Shown here piece by piece: positions 8,544 through 17,208 of a stretch of DNA of 34,016 nucleotides. A model generated the notes under the pieces. That model had not been told where the DNA came from. It did no database searches and saw only the letters and a list, made by a program, of their open reading frames with translations. Within the stretch, counting starts at the first letter, position 1; every line of letters starts with the position of its first letter. The DNA lies in assembly GCA_012729675.1 (NCBI GenBank), contig JAAYCR010000063.1, positions 1 to 34,016 of the forward strand, written 5' to 3'. This DNA comes from Phycisphaerae bacterium. GTDB lineage: Bacteria > Planctomycetota > Phycisphaerae > Sedimentisphaerales > Anaerohalosphaeraceae. Both the position numbers and the translations under genes were made by a program.

Positions 8544-10142
8544 ATGAAAATTGTAATTGCAGGCGCCAAAGGCGCCGGAAAAAGCACCGTGGCCGAACAT
8601 CTGGAGCAGCTCACGGGGCTAAAACGCATCGAAACCGATCAGTTGATCGAAGACCGCTTCGCGAATAACGGGCAGCGTAAGACCTGCCGCCAGTTGTATA
8701 TCGAATACGGCAGCGAGGTCTTTCGGGCGGCGGAACGGCAAGTGGTCGAGCAACTCGAAGGGGCAGACTGGCAGTTGATCGTCTGCGGCGGCTCCAGCTT
8801 GGTCGATCCGGCCAGTCGGCGGACGCTGCGTAAAAACGCGATTGTGGTCTATCTGAAGGCCGACGCCGAGACGCTGTGGACGCGGATGGTCAAGGACGGC
8901 CTGCCGCCGTGGCTCCAGGGACCGGATGCCCGCCAGCAGCACGAGGAAAACGTCGCCCGACGTGAAGAGCTGCTTTCGCCCTTTGCCGACCTGGTCATCG
9001 ATACGGCCGATAAGGCCCCTGCCCAAATCGCCGAGGAAATTTACGAAAGACTCGGTCAGGAACTGGCGGTTCGAATGGTCGCAGCCAACACCTTCGGCGA
9101 CATTATCCGCGTCACGACCTTCGGCGAAAGCCACGGGCCGGCCATCGGGGCGGTGCTGGACGGCGTGCGGCCGGGCGTCGAAATCTCGGAGGCGGATATC
9201 CAGCAGGAACTGAACCGCCGTCGTCCCGGCCAAAGCGACGTGACGACGCCGCGCGACGAGAAAGACCAGGTCGAGGTACTCTCCGGCGTGTTTGAGGGCA
9301 AGACCACCGGGGCGCCGATTGCGATGGTCATCTATAACCGCGACCACGACTCCTCAAGATACGAAGGCATCAAAGACCTGTTTCGTCCCGGCCACGCGGA
9401 CTTTACCTTCTATAAAAAATACGGCATCCGCGACCATCGCGGCGGCGGACGGTCGTCGGGACGCGAAACGGCCGGTCGGGTAATGGGCGGCGCGATAGCC
9501 CGCAAGCTGCTGGCCGAGCAAGGCATCCGCATCGTCGCCCATTCGGTGGAGATTGCGGGCATCGCGGCCGATACCTGCGACCACAGCGTCATTGAAAGCA
9601 ACCCCGTCCGCTGCGCCGACGCCGAGGCCGCAAAGAAAATGGAACAGGCCATCGTCGCGGCCAAAGATGACAACGACTCCGTCGGCGGCGTGGTCAAGCT
9701 GGAAATCTTTGGCCTGCCGGCGGGGCTGGGCGATCCGGTGTTCGGCAAGCTGGATGCGCGGCTGTGCGGGGCGATTATGACACTCGGCGCAGTCAAGGGC
9801 ATCGAAATCGGCAAAGGGTTTGCGCTGACCCGTATGCGCGGCAGCCAATCCAACGACAATATGGCCGACGGCGCATTTGTGTCCAACAACGCCGGCGGCA
9901 TTACCGGCGGCATCTCCACCGGACAAACGGTTGAACTGCGGATTGGTGTCAAGCCCACGTCCTCGATTGCCAAGCCGCAAAGGACCATTGACCTCCACGG
10001 CGAAACGCGACCGATTGAGACACACGGCCGGCACGACCCCTGCATTGTGCCGCGCATTATCCCCGTAATTGAGGCGATGACGGCGCTGGTGCTGCTGGAC
10101 TGTCTGGAAATTCAAACGAAAATAAAACCGGAAAATACATAA
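8544..10142 (+). CDS. aroC: Shikimate kinase-like / chorismate synthase fusion
   Basis: This is one 532-residue frame with two enzymes. Residues 1-177 form a P-loop kinase like shikimate kinase: Walker A GAKGAGKS (7-14), ETDQLIE, EVFRAAE with Arg61, and CGGSS at 81-85. Residues 178-532 are a full-length chorismate synthase: FGESHG, GRSSGRETAGRV, RGSQSNDN, GGISTGQ and GRHDP. It converts EPSP to chorismate with reduced FMN in the cytoplasm. M178 (base 9075) is placed where free-standing chorismate synthases begin, so it looks like a relict start. The kinase lid has PPWL where classical enzymes have RPLL, and the first Asp of the DxD is Glu, so kinase specificity is less certain. No stop or frameshift separates the halves. 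rtcB follows 11 bp downstream. Confidence 0.92.
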   Translation: MKIVIAGAKGAGKSTVAEHLEQLTGLKRIETDQLIEDRFANNGQRKTCRQLYIEYGSEVFRAAERQVVEQLEGADWQLIVCGGSSLVDPASRRTLRKNAIVVYLKADAETLWTRMVKDGLPPWLQGPDARQQHEENVARREELLSPFADLVIDTADKAPAQIAEEIYERLGQELAVRMVAANTFGDIIRVTTFGESHGPAIGAVLDGVRPGVEISEADIQQELNRRRPGQSDVTTPRDEKDQVEVLSGVFEGKTTGAPIAMVIYNRDHDSSRYEGIKDLFRPGHADFTFYKKYGIRDHRGGGRSSGRETAGRVMGGAIARKLLAEQGIRIVAHSVEIAGIAADTCDHSVIESNPVRCADAEAAKKMEQAIVAAKDDNDSVGGVVKLEIFGLPAGLGDPVFGKLDARLCGAIMTLGAVKGIEIGKGFALTRMRGSQSNDNMADGAFVSNNAGGITGGISTGQTVELRIGVKPTSSIAKPQRTIDLHGETRPIETHGRHDPCIVPRIIPVIEAMTALVLLDCLEIQTKIKPENT

Positions 10143-10153
10143 TTCGATTTCCT

Positions 10154-11584
10154 ATGGATCGGAAATTAGTCAAACGAAAAGGCGACTACAAATGGGTCGT
10201 CGAGCGCGTCGGCGCGATGCGGGTCGAGGGGACGATCTTCGCGTCGGAGGCGCTGATTGCCGAGATGGACGATATGGTCGTTCAGCAGTTGCGCAATGTC
10301 GCGGCGCTGCCGGGGATCGTGGCCGGGTCGTTCGCCATGCCGGACGCACACTGGGGCTATGGCTTCTGCATCGGAGGCGTAGCGGCGTTTGACGCCGCGC
10401 AGGGCGGAGTCGTCAGCGCCGGCGGCGTGGGCTTTGACATCGCCTGCGGCGTGCGGACACTGCATACGGGTCTGAAAGCCGACGCTATGGATGCCCTGCG
10501 CGAGCCGCTTGCCGAGGCGCTGTTTCGAACAATTCCCGCCGGCGTCGGCAGCACCGGCAAGCTCAAACTGTCCGTCAGCCGGCTTGACGATGTGCTGGCC
10601 GGCGGCGCACGCTGGGCGGTCGAGAACGGCTTCGGCCGTGCCGACGACCTGAGGTTCATCGAAGCCAATGGCTGTATCCGCGGCGCCGACCCGACACAGG
10701 TATCCGATCAGGCCAAAAAACGCCAGCTCGACCAGATGGGCACACTGGGTTCGGGCAACCATTATCTGGAGATTCAGCGAGTGGCGGAGATTTGCGACCC
10801 CCCTGCCGCGGCGGCATACGGCATCGAAGAAGGCGATATCATGGTGAGCATTCACTGCGGCTCGCGCGGCCTCGGCCATCAGATCGGTACCGATTATCTC
10901 AAGACCATGACGACCGCGGCCAAACACCACGGCCTCGACCTGCCGGAACGCGAGCTGGCCTGTGCACCGCTTGAGTCATCCGTGGGCAAAAGCTATTTGG
11001 GAGCGATGCGAGCGGGCATCAATTGTGCATTGGCCAACCGGCAGATTTTGACACATCTGGTGCGAGAGGTCTTTGCCGAGGTCGCGCCGAAAGCGAACGT
11101 TCGCCTGCTGTATGACGTTTCGCACAACACCTGCCAGGAAGAAGAGCACACCGTGGACGGCAAGCGGCGGCGGCTGTTTGTCCATCGCAAGGGAGCGACG
11201 CGGGCGTGGGGGCCAGGGCGGGCGGAACTGCCGGCCGAGTACCGCAGCGTCGGCCAGCCGGTCTTAATCGGCGGCACGATGGGTACAGCGTCCTACATTC
11301 TGGCCGGAACCGAGCAGAGCGAGCGGCTGGCCTTCGGCTCGGCCTGCCACGGCGCCGGACGGACAATGAGCCGAAACGCCGCCACCAAGCAGTTTCACGG
11401 CAAAGAGGTCGTCGGACGACTGGCGGCTCAGGGCATTCTCATCCGCAGCCGGTCGATGCGCGGCATCGCCGAAGAAGCGCCGGGGGCGTATAAAGACGTT
11501 AGCGAGGTCGTCGAGGTCGCACATCAAGTGGGGCTCGCTCGAAAAGTCGCCCGGCTCGTTCCCCTGGCCTGCATCAAGGGATAA
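10154..11584 (+). CDS. rtcB: RNA-splicing ligase RtcB
   Basis: RtcB joins RNA 2',3'-cyclic phosphate or 3'-phosphate ends to 5'-hydroxyl ends using GTP and Mn2+, in tRNA splicing or RNA repair. Family motifs appear in order over 476 residues: PDAHWGYGFCIGG, GVGFDIACGVR (metal-binding Cys), LGSGNHYLEI, IHCGSRGLGHQ, DVSHNT, IGGTMGTASYIL and SACHGAGR with the guanylylated His. The length is normal for the bacterial form. It starts 11 bp after the aroK-aroC fusion and is probably co-transcribed, though no functional link is obvious. No archease gene is nearby. It ends two bases from the convergent carbonic anhydrase remnant. Confidence 0.95.
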   Translation: MDRKLVKRKGDYKWVVERVGAMRVEGTIFASEALIAEMDDMVVQQLRNVAALPGIVAGSFAMPDAHWGYGFCIGGVAAFDAAQGGVVSAGGVGFDIACGVRTLHTGLKADAMDALREPLAEALFRTIPAGVGSTGKLKLSVSRLDDVLAGGARWAVENGFGRADDLRFIEANGCIRGADPTQVSDQAKKRQLDQMGTLGSGNHYLEIQRVAEICDPPAAAAYGIEEGDIMVSIHCGSRGLGHQIGTDYLKTMTTAAKHHGLDLPERELACAPLESSVGKSYLGAMRAGINCALANRQILTHLVREVFAEVAPKANVRLLYDVSHNTCQEEEHTVDGKRRRLFVHRKGATRAWGPGRAELPAEYRSVGQPVLIGGTMGTASYILAGTEQSERLAFGSACHGAGRTMSRNAATKQFHGKEVVGRLAAQGILIRSRSMRGIAEEAPGAYKDVSEVVEVAHQVGLARKVARLVPLACIKG

Positions 11585-11586
11585 CG

Positions 11587-12218
11587 CTACGCCAGTGTTT
11601 CAAATTGGCCGTTATCGGGGTTGTAACTCAGCAATTTTCCCATGTCGAGATCAAAGTACCAGCCGTGGAGGACCAATGTCCCCGCCTCGACGCGCCGGGC
11701 GAGCCAGGGAAATGTCAGGAGATTTTCCAGCGAGATAAGAATGGACGCTTCTTCGCAGGCTTTTTGCTGAAGCCGGGGCGGTTTGTGCCCTAAATCGCGA
11801 AGAACAGCCTCGCGCGCCGGTTTTGCAATTGCCACCCACTGGTCGATGAACTCGCCGACGAGGGCGTCGTCGCTGCCGCGGAGGAGGGCATCGATGCCGC
11901 CGCAATTGGAATGACCTAAAACAATGACATGCTCAACCTTCAAAAACGCACGGCATATTCGACCGCCGTACTGACGCCGTGATAGTGCCCGTCCGGCTCA
12001 TAGGGCGGGACGAGGTTGGCCACATTCCGCACCACAAACAGCTCCCCCGACCGACTGTCGGTAATAATGGCTGGATCGACCCGCGAATCGCAGCAGCCGA
12101 TCACGAGCACCTTGGGCCGCTGTCCTTTGGACAGTTCCTCATACAGCATAACGTCGGATTTGAAGTAGTTTTTCTGGAACCGCTTAAAGCCGGCGATAAG
12201 TTTTCGCAGATCCTGCAT
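11587..12218 (-). pseudogene. Beta-carbonic anhydrase interrupted by a one-base frameshift
   Basis: Two adjacent frames make one beta-carbonic anhydrase, the zinc enzyme that interconverts CO2 and bicarbonate. The upstream part (12218-11940, 92 residues) has the first zinc ligand in GCCDSRVDP and ends ...EYAVRF-stop. The downstream part (from about 11943) continues with KVEHVIVLGHSNCGGID, carrying the other two ligands (His, Cys). Adding one T to the five-T run at the junction restores YAVRF-LKVEHV and gives 210 residues, the normal family length. The cause may be a true deletion in a homopolymer, a sequencing error, or -1 slippage on TTT-TGA. ATG 12218 is preceded by AGAGAA and by a good promoter. 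Confidence 0.8.
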
Positions 12219-12276
12219 CTATTTTCTCTGGATATCTGTACCATTGGGATGCCCCGGCCGATCCAAGGCGGCCAAA

Positions 12277-12304
12277 GCATACCGTCTGTTTGAAATTTGT
12301 CAAG
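12277..12304 (-). promoter_or_regulatory. Promoter of the carbonic anhydrase
   Basis: On the minus strand a perfect TTGACA (12304-12299) is followed after 16 bases by TATGCT (12282-12277), about 60 bases before ATG 12218. Confidence 0.5.
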
Positions 12305-12406
12305 AATTTAGGAAGTATCAAAAAGGCAAATATAGTGCACTATCCCCTGAGTGACTTTGTGGATTTGCTGCGACAGAATACGAGGAATGAAAGCAGAATC
12401 CCATCC

Positions 12407-12433
12407 CTCCGGAATGTTGGAAGCATTACGGAG
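12407..12433 (-). terminator. Hairpin downstream of csrA
   Basis: CTCCGGAATG (12407-12416) and CATTACGGAG (12424-12433) can pair at nine of ten positions with a seven-base loop, 18 bp after the csrA stop. There is no T-run, so factor-independent termination is uncertain. Confidence 0.3.
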
Positions 12434-12450
12434 TCCGGAAACAAATCAGG

Positions 12451-12645
12451 TCAACGATTATTGGCGATTTCATTGCCGCTTTTTTCTTTCTGAATCGCTA
12501 TAAAGATTTCTTTGCGATGCACAGCCACGTTACGGGGGGCGTTGATGCCCAGCCGTACTTTATCGCCGCGTACATCGACTATGACGATTTCCACATCGTC
12601 GCCGATCATGATCGACTCATCCTTTTGTCTACTCAAAACCAACAT
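12451..12645 (-). CDS. csrA: Carbon storage regulator CsrA
   Basis: CsrA is a small dimeric RNA-binding protein that represses or stabilises mRNAs by covering GGA motifs near ribosome-binding sites. The 64 residues begin [15 protein letters not shown] and continue [19 protein letters not shown], then [12 protein letters not shown] with the RNA-contacting Arg. ATG 12645 is chosen over an upstream in-frame ATG because AGGAG precedes it at ideal spacing and all CsrA proteins begin with ML-x-L. No fliW or flagellar gene is adjacent, so the partner system is not shown. The basic/polar C-terminal tail ([16 protein letters not shown]) is the variable part of the family. Confidence 0.93.
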   Translation of the reverse strand: MLVLSRQKDESIMIGDDVEIVIVDVRGDKVRLGINAPRNVAVHRKEIFIAIQKEKSGNEIANNR

Positions 12646-12970
12646 CCGATAACTCCTTTTTGTTTGTCGGTCGGTTTTGTGAGCCAGTTTACAAATACTG
12701 TACCACAAAACCCTCTGTATGTTATTTTATACGTCTGTTCTCTGAAAACGGGCGGACTTTTTCGCAACTTCCGATAAAAGTTCCTCTTTACAGGACGCCT
12801 TTTTTTCGGCGATTCAAGGGGGGCAACGTAATGAAAAAACAAAATTGCAGCAAAAAAAACAGTGGGAATCCGCTATGTTTTACCTAAGTTCTTGTATTTA
12901 ATAAGCTTAGATAAATCTTACCGCAAATGATATAGCCTATTTTCGGTTCTACGTAATCTTTTATTGGACG
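12646..12970. other. 325-bp intergenic region before csrA
   Basis: It contains the csrA ribosome-binding site (AGGAG) and an AT-rich leader. A CGCC/GGCG hairpin with a run of seven T or A bases lies near 12791-12806. I cannot identify a convincing csrA promoter; TATAAA near 12730 is the best -10 candidate. An 18-codon frame at 12831-12887 on the plus strand has an SD-like GGGGGG but no recognisable product. Confidence 0.4.
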
Positions 12971-13951
12971 TTAATGGCTTTCCCAAGTTCCATGGTGGAA
13001 TTTGACGGCCATCCAATAGCCGGTGATGGCTCCGAGCCAGGCAAAAGCGACCATTTGGAGCGGTGTAATCGCATTGACGGCGTGATTGAAGTAGGCGATG
13101 GGCCAATTCCCGGCCAAATGGGCCAAGGTGTCGCCTCGGAGAAGTTGGGTTTCCCCAAAAAAGGTCAGCAGTGCCGAAGCGGCGGCCACGGGCAAAAAGC
13201 CTATTTTAAGTGCATATTTAACCAGATAAGCTGCCAGACAGAACGCGGCAAAGACACCAAAGGCAATTTGGCGGTTGCCGGGCTGGCCGACAACGGAACC
13301 GAGCGCCGGGTCGGGTTGGTGGACATCCTGGACAAAAAATCCGACGGCAAACCAGGTCACCGCAAGGGTGACAACCACGGCCAGTACGACATTGATCAGG
13401 ACATTAACCCCTTGAGGTTTTTCGCTGTCATATTGCCCGAGGATAACGATTTTTGCCCCGGCCGCTTTCGAGGCGACTATGACGCCCAGATAGCCGACGG
13501 CACAAATCAGCAACCAAAGCAAGCCCTCCCAGCGTAGGGCGGCATAGAGTGTCTGCCGTCCGGCGGCGTCGGGATACTCCAGCAAAAGACGGTGCATCGT
13601 CCCGCTCTGCATCGCCCAGACCGCCAGACCAGTCGGGACAGCGTAAGGAGCGAAGATTCTGCCCGCCGGCCAAGCGACAAACCACGCGCAGAACCCGGCG
13701 GCAAACGCCAGCAGCAGGCAAAGAATTACGCCGGGGATGGTGATACCGCTACTGATAAGAGTAATCGCCGCGGTCGGCAGTTCCGGACGCACCACCGGCC
13801 AGGCAAAACCACCCACCAGCAAGGCCCCCACCGCCAGCGCCCCGATGGCACGAACGCGCATCAGCCATGTGACATTGAACAGCCCCAACCCAAAATAGAT
13901 CAGGGCCACCGCCGTAATCACCCGCAACGCTGCCGGTAACAACCATTCCAT
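12971..13951 (-). CDS. Multi-spanning membrane protein of unknown function
   Basis: The protein has 326 residues from ATG 13951, chosen for the AGGA upstream; a longer frame to 14008 overlaps the promoter. I count about eight or nine hydrophobic segments, such as ALRVITAVALIYFGLGLF, GALAVGALLVGGFAW, VILCLLLAFAAGFCAWFV, LLWLLICAVGYLGVIVA and NVLINVVLAVVVTLAV, ending MVAFAWLGAITGYWMAV. It is therefore an inner-membrane protein. No transporter or enzyme motif is recognisable. It has its own promoter and no functional link to the flanking reductase or csrA. I do not know its function. Confidence 0.7.
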   Translation of the reverse strand: MEWLLPAALRVITAVALIYFGLGLFNVTWLMRVRAIGALAVGALLVGGFAWPVVRPELPTAAITLISSGITIPGVILCLLLAFAAGFCAWFVAWPAGRIFAPYAVPTGLAVWAMQSGTMHRLLLEYPDAAGRQTLYAALRWEGLLWLLICAVGYLGVIVASKAAGAKIVILGQYDSEKPQGVNVLINVVLAVVVTLAVTWFAVGFFVQDVHQPDPALGSVVGQPGNRQIAFGVFAAFCLAAYLVKYALKIGFLPVAAASALLTFFGETQLLRGDTLAHLAGNWPIAYFNHAVNAITPLQMVAFAWLGAITGYWMAVKFHHGTWESH

Positions 13952-13979
13952 TCTCAAAATCCTTTCAATTGGTCGGGGC

Positions 13980-14008
13980 AGAATAACACTGCGATAGCCA
14001 AGGGTCAA
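13980..14008 (-). promoter_or_regulatory. Promoter of the membrane protein gene
   Basis: On the minus strand TTGACC (14008-14003), 17 bases, then TATTCT (13985-13980), about 30 bases before ATG 13951. Confidence 0.5.
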
Positions 14009-14041
14009 GAGAAAAAACGTTCAAGACAGGACACAACAGGT

Positions 14042-15028
14042 CTATTTCAGCGTCTCCAGTTCAGCATCCGTGAAATCGAGATTCTTCACGGCGGCCAGAT
14101 TTTCGAGGATTTGCTGCGGGCCGCTGGCCCCGATCAGGACGCTGGTAACAGCGGGGTGGCGGAGCACCCACGCCAGCGCCATTTGGGCCAGCGACTGTCC
14201 GCGTTTGGCGGCCAAAGCATTAAACGCACTAAGTTTGGTCACCAGTTCGGGCGTAATGACCTCTTTTTTGAGGAAGCCGTGGGCTTTGGCTGCACGGGAG
14301 TCGGCGGGGATATCGCGGAGGTATTTGTCGGTGAGCAGCCCCTGCGCCAGCGGACTAAAGCAGATGCACCCAACGCCCAGTTCACCCAGCATGTCCAGCA
14401 AGCCGTTGTTTTCGATGTCAGGCTGGAGGATCGAAAAACGGGGTTGGTGAATGAGCAGTTGTACGCCTCTTTCCTTGAGCAGTGCCGCGGCCTGTCGCGT
14501 CTGTTCGGGCGGATAGTTCGAGATGCCGACGTAGAGGGCTTTGCCCTGCCGCACGGCCTGCGCAAGGGCGGCGGTGGTTTCCTCCAGCGGCGTATGGGGA
14601 TCGAAGCGATGCGAGTAAAAGATATCGACATATTCCAGACCCATCCGCCGAAGGGACTGGTCGAGGCTGGCCAGCAGGTATTTGCGCGAGCCGCCGTCGC
14701 CGTAAGGGCCGGGCCACATCAGATAACCCGCCTTGCTGCTGATAATCAGTTCGTCACGATAGGCCGCCAGATCGGATTTGAGAATGCGGCCAAAGGTCTC
14801 TTCGGCGCTGCCGGGCGGCGGGCCGTAGTTGTTGGCCAAGTCGAAATGCGTGATGCCGTTGTCAAATGCGACATGAATCATCCGCCTCGCGTTGTCGAAG
14901 TCATCGACGCCGCCAAAATTGTGCCACAACCCCAGCGACACGGCAGGCAGTTGAAGCCCGCTCCACCCGCAGCGGCGAAAGACCGCGTTGGCATACCGTT
15001 CAGCGGAAGGTGTATAAACATTTGCCAT
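14042..15028 (-). CDS. Aldo/keto reductase, L-glyceraldehyde 3-phosphate reductase type (YghZ-like)
   Basis: This is an NADPH-dependent TIM-barrel oxidoreductase of 328 residues. The start MANVYTPSAERY...FRRCGWSGLQLP is typical of the YghZ subfamily. Catalytic residues are visible: Asp and Tyr in DLANNYGPP, Lys in SSKAGYLMWPG and His in FYSHRFD. The subfamily reduces L-glyceraldehyde 3-phosphate and methylglyoxal-like aldehydes. ATG 15028 is chosen over 15061 because AGGAAG lies eight bases upstream. It follows the fmdB-like gene by 47 bp on the same strand and may be read through from the chaperone operon, which would fit a stress detoxification role (inference). Confidence 0.9.
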   Translation of the reverse strand: MANVYTPSAERYANAVFRRCGWSGLQLPAVSLGLWHNFGGVDDFDNARRMIHVAFDNGITHFDLANNYGPPPGSAEETFGRILKSDLAAYRDELIISSKAGYLMWPGPYGDGGSRKYLLASLDQSLRRMGLEYVDIFYSHRFDPHTPLEETTAALAQAVRQGKALYVGISNYPPEQTRQAAALLKERGVQLLIHQPRFSILQPDIENNGLLDMLGELGVGCICFSPLAQGLLTDKYLRDIPADSRAAKAHGFLKKEVITPELVTKLSAFNALAAKRGQSLAQMALAWVLRHPAVTSVLIGASGPQQILENLAAVKNLDFTDAELETLK

Positions 15029-15075
15029 CGGTATTTCTTCCTGAAAAAAAAGATGGGCCATAGCCCATCCTGCGA

Positions 15076-15399
15076 TTAACCCTTTGTCTTTTTGACCGGT
15101 TTGGGTTCTGTTTTGGCCGGTGCGGCGGATTCTTTTTTTTCCGCAGGCTTCGCGTCGGTGGTCGATTTTGTCTCGGATGCGGGCTTGTCGCCTTGGGCGG
15201 CCTTTTTGTAGCTTTCGGAGCGGTAGTCGGTTTCATAGAAACCGGACCCTTTAAAGATCAGTCCGGCGCCGACGCCAAACAGGCGTTTGAGTTTGAGCTT
15301 GCCGCAGCCGGGACATTTTTTCATCGGCGAAGCGGTGATGGACTGGAACTGCTCAAACGTGTGGCCGCAGGCGTCGCATCGGTAATCATACGTCGGCAT
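15076..15399 (-). CDS. FmdB-family zinc-ribbon protein
   Basis: The protein has 107 residues. The N-terminus MPTYDYRCDACGHTFE with C8/C11 and the later CPGCG (C29/C32) form the small zinc ribbon of the FmdB/CxxC_CxxC_SSSS family. The family name comes from a regulator in methylotrophs; its general function is unknown. The C-terminal 45 residues are a low-complexity tail rich in Lys, Ala, Pro and Glu. Its ATG overlaps the grpE stop by one base (TAATG), so it is translationally coupled to the chaperone operon. Confidence 0.85.
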   Translation of the reverse strand: MPTYDYRCDACGHTFEQFQSITASPMKKCPGCGKLKLKRLFGVGAGLIFKGSGFYETDYRSESYKKAAQGDKPASETKSTTDAKPAEKKESAAPAKTEPKPVKKTKG

Positions 15400-15998
15400 T
15401 ACTGCACCTCCGGTTCGATATCAGTGGTTTCGTCGATGTCTTCGCTCGCGTCGGCGTCAGGGGTTTGCGGTTCTTCGGCGGCCGCCGCATCGGGCAGTTT
15501 GTTGACGATGACCCTGGCAGGACGCACCACCTCGCCGCCGAGCAGATAGCAGGGCTGGAACTCTTCCAGGACGACGCCGTTTTCCTGATCCGGCTCGGTG
15601 CGCTGCAGCATCGCTTCGTGGCGCGACGGGTCAAAGGGCTGTCCGACCGAGACGGCCTTTTCGACGCCGACTGCCTTGAGCGCGTCCAGTATATGGTCAA
15701 AAATCAACTGCACGCCCTTGATGATGTTCTGAGACGTTTCATCCTGCGGTGCGGCCTTAAACCCGCTCAATGCGTGTTCAAAATTATCCAGCGACGGCAG
15801 CAGGGAACGAACGATATTCTTCTTTTCATACGCGACCGACTCGGCGACCTGCCGCGGGACGCGCTTCTGGTAGTTGGCATAATCGGCGCCGAGCCGCTGG
15901 AGCTTGTCGAGCAAGTCCTGATTCTCGGCGGTCAGCTTGTTGAGCTGCTCTTCCAGTTCGTGGATATGTTTTTCAGCTTTTTTATCTTTTGTGCTCAT
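15399..15998 (-). CDS. grpE: GrpE, nucleotide exchange factor for DnaK
   Basis: GrpE releases ADP from the Hsp70 chaperone DnaK. The 199 residues have a long N-terminal coiled coil (IHELEEQLNKLTAENQDLLDKLQRL), the conserved ADYANYQKR and SLLPSLDNFEHAL helices, and the C-terminal beta-domain GQPFDPSRHEAM...GYVLGG-like block (here CYLLGGEVVRPARVIV). A non-conserved acidic tail of about 28 residues follows. It lies 14 bp after dnaJ, and fmdB overlaps its stop. dnaK itself is not in this cluster. Confidence 0.95.
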   Translation of the reverse strand: MSTKDKKAEKHIHELEEQLNKLTAENQDLLDKLQRLGADYANYQKRVPRQVAESVAYEKKNIVRSLLPSLDNFEHALSGFKAAPQDETSQNIIKGVQLIFDHILDALKAVGVEKAVSVGQPFDPSRHEAMLQRTEPDQENGVVLEEFQPCYLLGGEVVRPARVIVNKLPDAAAAEEPQTPDADASEDIDETTDIEPEVQ

Positions 15999-16012
15999 AA
16001 TGAACCTTGCTG

Positions 16013-17167
16013 TTACTTACTGTTGCCGAAATGCTGTTTGATGCGTTCAAAAAAACTTTTGCTTTCGGAACCGACCTCAAGCTCTTCGGTTTTGGCGTAT
16101 TCCTGCAGTAGGTTTTGCTGCTGCGAGGACAGACGCTTGGGAATCTCAACGGCCACCTGCACCAGCAGGTCGCCTTTGTGACCGGAGCGCAGGTCGGGCA
16201 GGCCCTGTCCGCGAATACGCAGCACACTGCCGTGCTGCGTGCCCTGCGGGATGCGTAACTGCCGCGTGCCGTCCAGCGTAGGTACATCAATCGTTGCCCC
16301 CAGCGCCAACTGCGTAAAGCTCAGCGGCACGGTCACGACCAGATTGGCCCCGTCGCGCATCAGGAACGGATGAGCCTTGATGCGGACGTAGCAGTACAGG
16401 TCGCCGCGCGGCCCGCCATGCCGTCCGGGTTCGCCCTCGCCGCTCACGCGGACGCCTTGGCCTTCGTGAACACCGGCGGGGATTTTAACCGTCAGCGTGC
16501 GTTTCTTCGGCACGGATCCCTTGCCCCGGCACTTGCGGCAGGGGTCGGTGATGATCTGGCCGGCCCCCTGACACTGCGGGCAGGTCGAGACCATCTGAAA
16601 AAAGCCCCCCAGCCCGGCACGCTGCACCTGGCCGCTGCCGCCGCAGGTGTTGCAGCGAACGGGCGATTTGCCTTTCGCCACGCCTGAGCCGGAACAGTCC
16701 TGACAGGTATCCTGCCGGGTAAACTCAATGGTTTTATCCGCCCCTTTGGCCACATCTTCAAGCGTCAGCTCGACGGCGGTTTCAAGGTCGTATCCGCGGG
16801 CCGCACCGCGCCCCCCGCCGCGTGCGCTGCGCGAAGAACGCCGTCCGCCAAAAATATCGCCGAAGATGTCGCCGAACATATCCCCGAAGATATCGCCGAT
16901 GTCGTTGACGTTCATGTGCGCATAATCGTGCACACCTGCGCCGCGCAGACCCTCGTGGCCGAACTGGTCATAGCGTTTGCGCTTGTCGGCGTCGCTGAGG
17001 ACTTCGTAGGCCTCGGCACACTCTTTAAATTTGGCCTCGGCCTCTTTATCGCCGGGGTTTTTGTCCGGGTGGTACTTGATGGCCAACCGGCGATACGCCC
17101 GCTTGATGTCGTCGGCGGAGGCCTTCTTGTCCACTCCGAGCACTTCGTAGTAATCGCGTTTGGCCAT
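16013..17167 (-). CDS. dnaJ: Co-chaperone DnaJ (Hsp40)
   Basis: DnaJ is a full-length class A J-protein of 384 residues that delivers unfolded clients to DnaK and stimulates its ATPase. The J-domain carries HPD at 33-35. The following linker repeats D-I/M-F-G four times (residues 92-107). Four zinc-binding CxxCxGxG repeats begin at C155, C172, C196 and C210, followed by the peptide-binding C-terminal domains. The start codon lies only six bases from a 7-bp tandem repeat array. The bases before ATG 17167 (AATAGTCAATCATT) show no Shine-Dalgarno motif, unlike the other genes of the operon. Confidence 0.96.
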   Translation of the reverse strand: MAKRDYYEVLGVDKKASADDIKRAYRRLAIKYHPDKNPGDKEAEAKFKECAEAYEVLSDADKRKRYDQFGHEGLRGAGVHDYAHMNVNDIGDIFGDMFGDIFGDIFGGRRSSRSARGGGRGAARGYDLETAVELTLEDVAKGADKTIEFTRQDTCQDCSGSGVAKGKSPVRCNTCGGSGQVQRAGLGGFFQMVSTCPQCQGAGQIITDPCRKCRGKGSVPKKRTLTVKIPAGVHEGQGVRVSGEGEPGRHGGPRGDLYCYVRIKAHPFLMRDGANLVVTVPLSFTQLALGATIDVPTLDGTRQLRIPQGTQHGSVLRIRGQGLPDLRSGHKGDLLVQVAVEIPKRLSSQQQNLLQEYAKTEELEVGSESKSFFERIKQHFGNSK

Positions 17168-17173
17168 AATGAT

Positions 17174-17201
17174 TGACTATTGACTATTGGCTATTGATTA
17201 T
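17174..17201. repeat. Four tandem 7-bp units immediately upstream of dnaJ
   Basis: TGACTAT, TGACTAT, TGGCTAT and TGATTAT follow each other without gaps. The array ends six bases before the dnaJ start codon and adjoins the inverted 7-bp arms at 17209-17284. Confidence 0.85.
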
Positions 17202-17208
17202 TAAAAGA

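Noticed and set aside
12831-12887. 18-codon frame with a G-rich upstream sequence
   Set aside because: Too short and without any recognisable feature. It lies in the csrA upstream region on the other strand.
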